Shown here: one piece after another, positions 5,256 to 7,553 of the stretch
Layout of the letters: the number at the start of each line of letters is the position of its first letter
Position numbering within the stretch: the first letter of the stretch is position 1
Origin: Atribacterota bacterium
GTDB taxonomy: Bacteria; Atribacterota; Phoenicimicrobiia; Phoenicimicrobiales; Phoenicimicrobiaceae
DNA length: 7,553 nucleotides
Direction: 5' to 3'
NCBI GenBank assembly: GCA_030599445.1
Contig: JAUVOA010000068.1
Coordinates: 1-7,553 of the forward strand
Made by a program: the position numbers and the translations under genes
Notes under the pieces: generated by a model
The model's input: the letters and a program-made list of their open reading frames with translations, nothing else
Told to the model about the DNA's origin: nothing
Database searches by the model: none

Positions 5256-6692
5256 ATGAAAAGTATAAAATTATTTGTGATAGCCATAGCCTTAATCTTA
5301 GCTTTTAGTGTAAATTTAGTTATGGCTCAAGAGACTTTTGATTCCACAGCGGCAGAAGAAGAAGGTTACTGGTATTCCCGATATAATATGGGCACTTTAG
5401 CCATGAGATCAGGGATGGGAGAAGTATTTATGCCGGATATGAAAATGATGATGATGGCCATGCAGATGGCTGACGCTGATTTTGATCCGATGCAGAAAGG
5501 GATGTATGGTGATGGAGACCATCCTATGGCTCCAGTCAATCCTTCCCTTTTGCAGGCGGTCTATAAATCCGGGATGCCTTACTATACCCAAAAAGTGGAT
5601 CTTGATGATTTTGCTACCCAAAGATGGGACCCGGCAACTTTCGATCGCACCTTAACCGGTTTAGCTAATGGGTACCTGATAATAAAAGAAGTAGAATGGG
5701 CCAAGCAATTTCACGTGGATGCACATTTTGGGGTACCTAGCGATAACTTCTCATCTCAGTGGAGGTTTATCGGCAGTGCTTTAATAATGGAAGCTAAGAT
5801 GCAAGTTATGAATTTTCACGATAATATGGAAAAGTACGATCTATCCGGCGGTGGAGATTACGTGATGCTCTGGGCTATATCTGATTTAGGAAATGTTCTG
5901 GAACAAAGTCATCTCTTATACAGCAGGAGTAATCGCTATAAAGATTTAGAAGCTTCTGCTATGATGTTAATGGCGGCAGATACCCTGTTTGATAAGATAA
6001 AGGATATGAGCTTGCCCACAATTCAAGAAAAATCTATTGCCCTGCAGTCTTTAGTCTGGTATGCCTATAGTACTCATAACCAGGAGAACAAGAGTGAAGC
6101 GCTGGCAAATCTTAATAAAATAGCCGGTGAACTGAAATTAATGACTCCGGTTAATGCTGCAGAAAAGGCCTATGCTATCCGCGGGTTAATTGAAGCCAAA
6201 AGAACTTTGGGTGGGGAAATTGAAAATATATCCAGCCTGGCTTCGGAGTTCCTGGCTGATTTTGATAGGACTACCGGGATTTTTAAAAGTCAAAATACTT
6301 ATACCATTGATGATGTAGCCATCATTATCGGAGCATTGAACGCCATTAAGATATTTGAAAGTGCCGAGGTAGATACAGTAAAAGCCGAAGAGGTATTTAC
6401 TCTTTTCTTTGAAACCATCTTAAATAAAGCCGGAATGCAGCAATCAGCACCTCCTATAATGGCAGGTATGCACGAAGGAGAACCGGAAATATATTTCAAA
6501 TATCCAGGTATGCCTTTACCCCCTATGGCCGGAGGACAATATGGGATAGCCCCCATGTTCGCATCTTCTGTAACCTATAAAGATGGAAAATGGGAAATTG
6601 ACCGTACTTTTGATACTGCCGGAGCAATGCATGCGTCTAATGAAATGATCTGGTTACATCATGATGAAGTAGATGGCTTTCCAACATTATAA
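5256..6692 (+). CDS. Exported methionine-rich protein of unknown function
   Basis: This 478-residue protein is one I do not recognise. Residues 1-24 are a clear Sec signal peptide (MKSIK, hydrophobic core, VMA-QE cleavage) without a lipobox, so the product is probably periplasmic or secreted. Residues 45-91 contain 14 methionines, including the run DMKMMMMAMQM at 61-71, followed by aspartates and DGDHPM. Methionine-rich stretches with nearby histidine are known as copper(I)/silver(I) binding sites in exported proteins, so metal binding is an inference worth testing. Residues 140-390 look mostly alpha-helical with hairpin-like periodicity (segments at about 172-195, 203-222, 230-250, 257-272, 280-292, 300-317, 352-368, 375-392), suggesting an alpha-solenoid or toroid. 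The C-terminal 80 residues are again rich in Met, Pro and His (MAGMHEGEPE, PGMPLPPMAGG, WLHHDE). There is no cysteine and no CxxCH heme site. AAGGAGA at 5241-5247 with an 8-nt spacer fixes the start. It is monocistronic, closed by the terminator at 6751. Its base composition looks less AT-rich than the flanks. Confidence 0.85.
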   Translation: MKSIKLFVIAIALILAFSVNLVMAQETFDSTAAEEEGYWYSRYNMGTLAMRSGMGEVFMPDMKMMMMAMQMADADFDPMQKGMYGDGDHPMAPVNPSLLQAVYKSGMPYYTQKVDLDDFATQRWDPATFDRTLTGLANGYLIIKEVEWAKQFHVDAHFGVPSDNFSSQWRFIGSALIMEAKMQVMNFHDNMEKYDLSGGGDYVMLWAISDLGNVLEQSHLLYSRSNRYKDLEASAMMLMAADTLFDKIKDMSLPTIQEKSIALQSLVWYAYSTHNQENKSEALANLNKIAGELKLMTPVNAAEKAYAIRGLIEAKRTLGGEIENISSLASEFLADFDRTTGIFKSQNTYTIDDVAIIIGALNAIKIFESAEVDTVKAEEVFTLFFETILNKAGMQQSAPPIMAGMHEGEPEIYFKYPGMPLPPMAGGQYGIAPMFASSVTYKDGKWEIDRTFDTAGAMHASNEMIWLHHDEVDGFPTL

Positions 6693-6715
6693 ACAATATA
6701 ACATATTTTAAGCAA

Positions 6716-6747
6716 TTTAGGCTTCATCAACTTTAGGCTTTAGGCTA
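6716..6747 (+). repeat. Three short direct copies of TTTAGGCT
   Basis: TTTAGGCT occurs at 6716, 6732 and 6739 (the last two overlapping by one base) between the stop codon and the terminator. It is too short to be an element in itself and may be a slippage product. Confidence 0.4.
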
Positions 6748-6750
6748 AAA

Positions 6751-6786
6751 TAAAAAGGGGTAGGCAACTACCCCTTTTTATTTTTT
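6751..6786 (+). terminator. Strong intrinsic terminator, probably bidirectional
   Basis: A perfect 13-bp stem, TAAAAAGGGGTAG at 6751-6763 with CTACCCCTTTTTA at 6768-6780, closes a 4-base GCAA tetraloop (GNRA type) and runs into TTTTTT at 6781-6786. It lies 58 bp after the stop of the secreted-protein gene. The A-rich left arm makes a T-tract for the other strand as well, so it should also block leftward transcription. Confidence 0.92.
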
Positions 6787-7249
6787 AAATAAGTTCCTTA
6801 ATACGAGCATTAACAACCGTAATAGCTCAAAATATCCTTTGGCGTCAGATACTGTCTTGAAATTCAACCCCAACTCTCCCTAAAAACGATATTTAATTTT
6901 TTAATGCATTTGCTATTTACCCTTAGAATATAAAAATATTTTATGTAGAATATTTTTAATAAATTCACATTCTAATAGCACAAAAATTTTTGCAAACTTA
7001 TTTTTAAAAAGCAGGAATTTTTGAACCTTTGCCGAAGTTAATATATTAGAGTAGGAAAAAATATATCACAACTTATGCGTGCTGTGTAAGCAAAAAAAAG
7101 AAATAAAAAATAGTATAACAAAAAAATTTAAAATAATAGTCTTTATTCTATCCACTTCAACAAAGAAACCTTTCATCAAAAAATTATTTTACAGGATAAA
7201 GCCGAAAGGAAATTCGAGAATCTAAAAATTTTTTTATGGATTTAAATAA
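6787..7249. other. AT-rich intergenic region without recognisable genes
   Basis: I find no reading frame with a ribosome site and no RNA gene in these 463 bp. Seen are a 12-bp palindrome CAAAAATTTTTG at 6981-6992, and a weak promoter-like pair TTGAAC (7021-7026) with TATTAG (7044-7049) at 17 bp, which could serve the gene starting at 7250. An imperfect inverted pair, CTTTATTCT (7141-7149) with AGGATAAAG near 7193-7201, is of doubtful meaning. Confidence 0.45.
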
Positions 7250-7553
7250 ATGGAAAGTAAGTATTTATTTTCAATCGTAGACACCGATACACAAAAAATA
7301 AGATATATATCAAAATTTATTTCGCAATTTCAATGTGATAACCGATCTTTGGTTGGTAACCTTGGATATTCGACCACTGAAATTGAAAATCAACTGAAAG
7401 AATATATGAATAAACAACCGCAATCTTTTTTCCAGGTTGCCCAAGACGATTCCGGAGAAATCCGAGGTTTTTTTGGAGTTATCTTTTCTGATCCTAATAC
7501 CGTTCGAATGTTTGGACCTTATGCAACAGATATTGAAAATGAATGGGAAGAAA
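7250..7553 (+). CDS. Probable GNAT-family N-acetyltransferase, N-terminal part, cut by window edge
   Basis: The 101 visible codons begin MESKYLFSIVDTDTQKIRYI and run off the right edge. A helical start (residues about 13-60) is followed by SFFQVAQDDSGEIRGFFGVIF at about 64-84. That is the typical strand-turn-strand of a GNAT fold, where the acidic turn precedes a G-F/G strand. RMFGPYAT follows at about 91-98, like the LFGP or LYGPF strand of tandem-type GNAT proteins. Such enzymes move an acetyl group from acetyl-CoA to an amine; the acceptor is unknown, and the acetyl-CoA-binding loop is beyond the window. An in-frame TAA at 7247-7249 directly precedes the ATG, so the start cannot be earlier. 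No Shine-Dalgarno sequence is visible in front of it, which lowers confidence in the exact start. The family call rests on pattern only. Confidence 0.55.
   Translation, partial: MESKYLFSIVDTDTQKIRYISKFISQFQCDNRSLVGNLGYSTTEIENQLKEYMNKQPQSFFQVAQDDSGEIRGFFGVIFSDPNTVRMFGPYATDIENEWEE

Noticed and set aside
5409..5621. 70-codon His-rich minus-strand frame opposite the secreted-protein gene
   Set aside because: Its histidines are just the complement of the ATG-rich methionine run on the plus strand. It has no ribosome site.
6787..7249. CRISPR array or tRNA in the AT-rich spacer
   Set aside because: I see no regularly spaced repeats and no cloverleaf with a TTCGA-type loop and CCA-type end.
7236..7280. 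Upstream ATG at 7236 as start of the right-edge gene
   Set aside because: It is in a different frame and stops after about 14 codons. The GNAT-like frame has a TAA immediately before the ATG at 7250.

Overview
The window is AT-rich bacterial DNA, apparently from an anaerobic, probably diderm lineage. The sugar-binding protein has a cleavable signal peptide but no lipobox cysteine, which suggests a free periplasmic protein and so an outer membrane. A low-GC genome carrying a ribose-type importer next to a methyltransferase-like URO-D protein fits groups such as Atribacterota, Thermotogota or some Clostridia-related candidate phyla. I cannot fix the taxon, and this is an inference of low confidence.

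Left half (1-4670, all minus strand). A ribose/fructose-type (CUT2) ABC importer is read right to left. It starts from a near-consensus promoter at 4670-4642 and a long 5' leader, then encodes a periplasmic binding protein (4398-3409), a permease (from 3283), a single-domain ATPase (2235-1474) and a second permease (1447-452). The N-terminal third of a URO-D-superfamily protein follows (335-1, cut by the window edge). A strong hairpin without a T-tract lies between the binding-protein gene and the first permease, where it could favour excess binding protein over membrane parts. The first permease is broken by one in-frame TAA. It falls exactly where the sister permease has a GAA glutamate codon, and 36 codons of recognisable permease C-terminus follow in the same frame.

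Middle (4671-5255). This stretch has no substantial gene. It holds a GGAACAG...CTGTTCC palindrome of the kind seen with REP-associated (IS200-like Y1) transposases, then a TTGACA/TATCAT promoter on the plus strand overlapped by two similar dyad operators whose centres are 33 bp apart. A string of very short reading frames follows, which looks like a leader or the remains of an operon start.

Right half (5256-7553, plus strand). A 478-residue exported protein has no cysteine and a striking methionine-rich segment near its N-terminus. I do not recognise its family. It ends at a strong bidirectional terminator (6751-6786). About 460 bp of AT-rich DNA with no gene follows, and then the start of a probable GNAT acetyltransferase that runs off the edge.

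The importer genes clearly form one system that feeds a sugar or sugar-like compound to the cell. Nothing in the sequence identifies the substrate. The Met-rich secreted protein under its apparently repressor-controlled promoter is the least explained part of the window.
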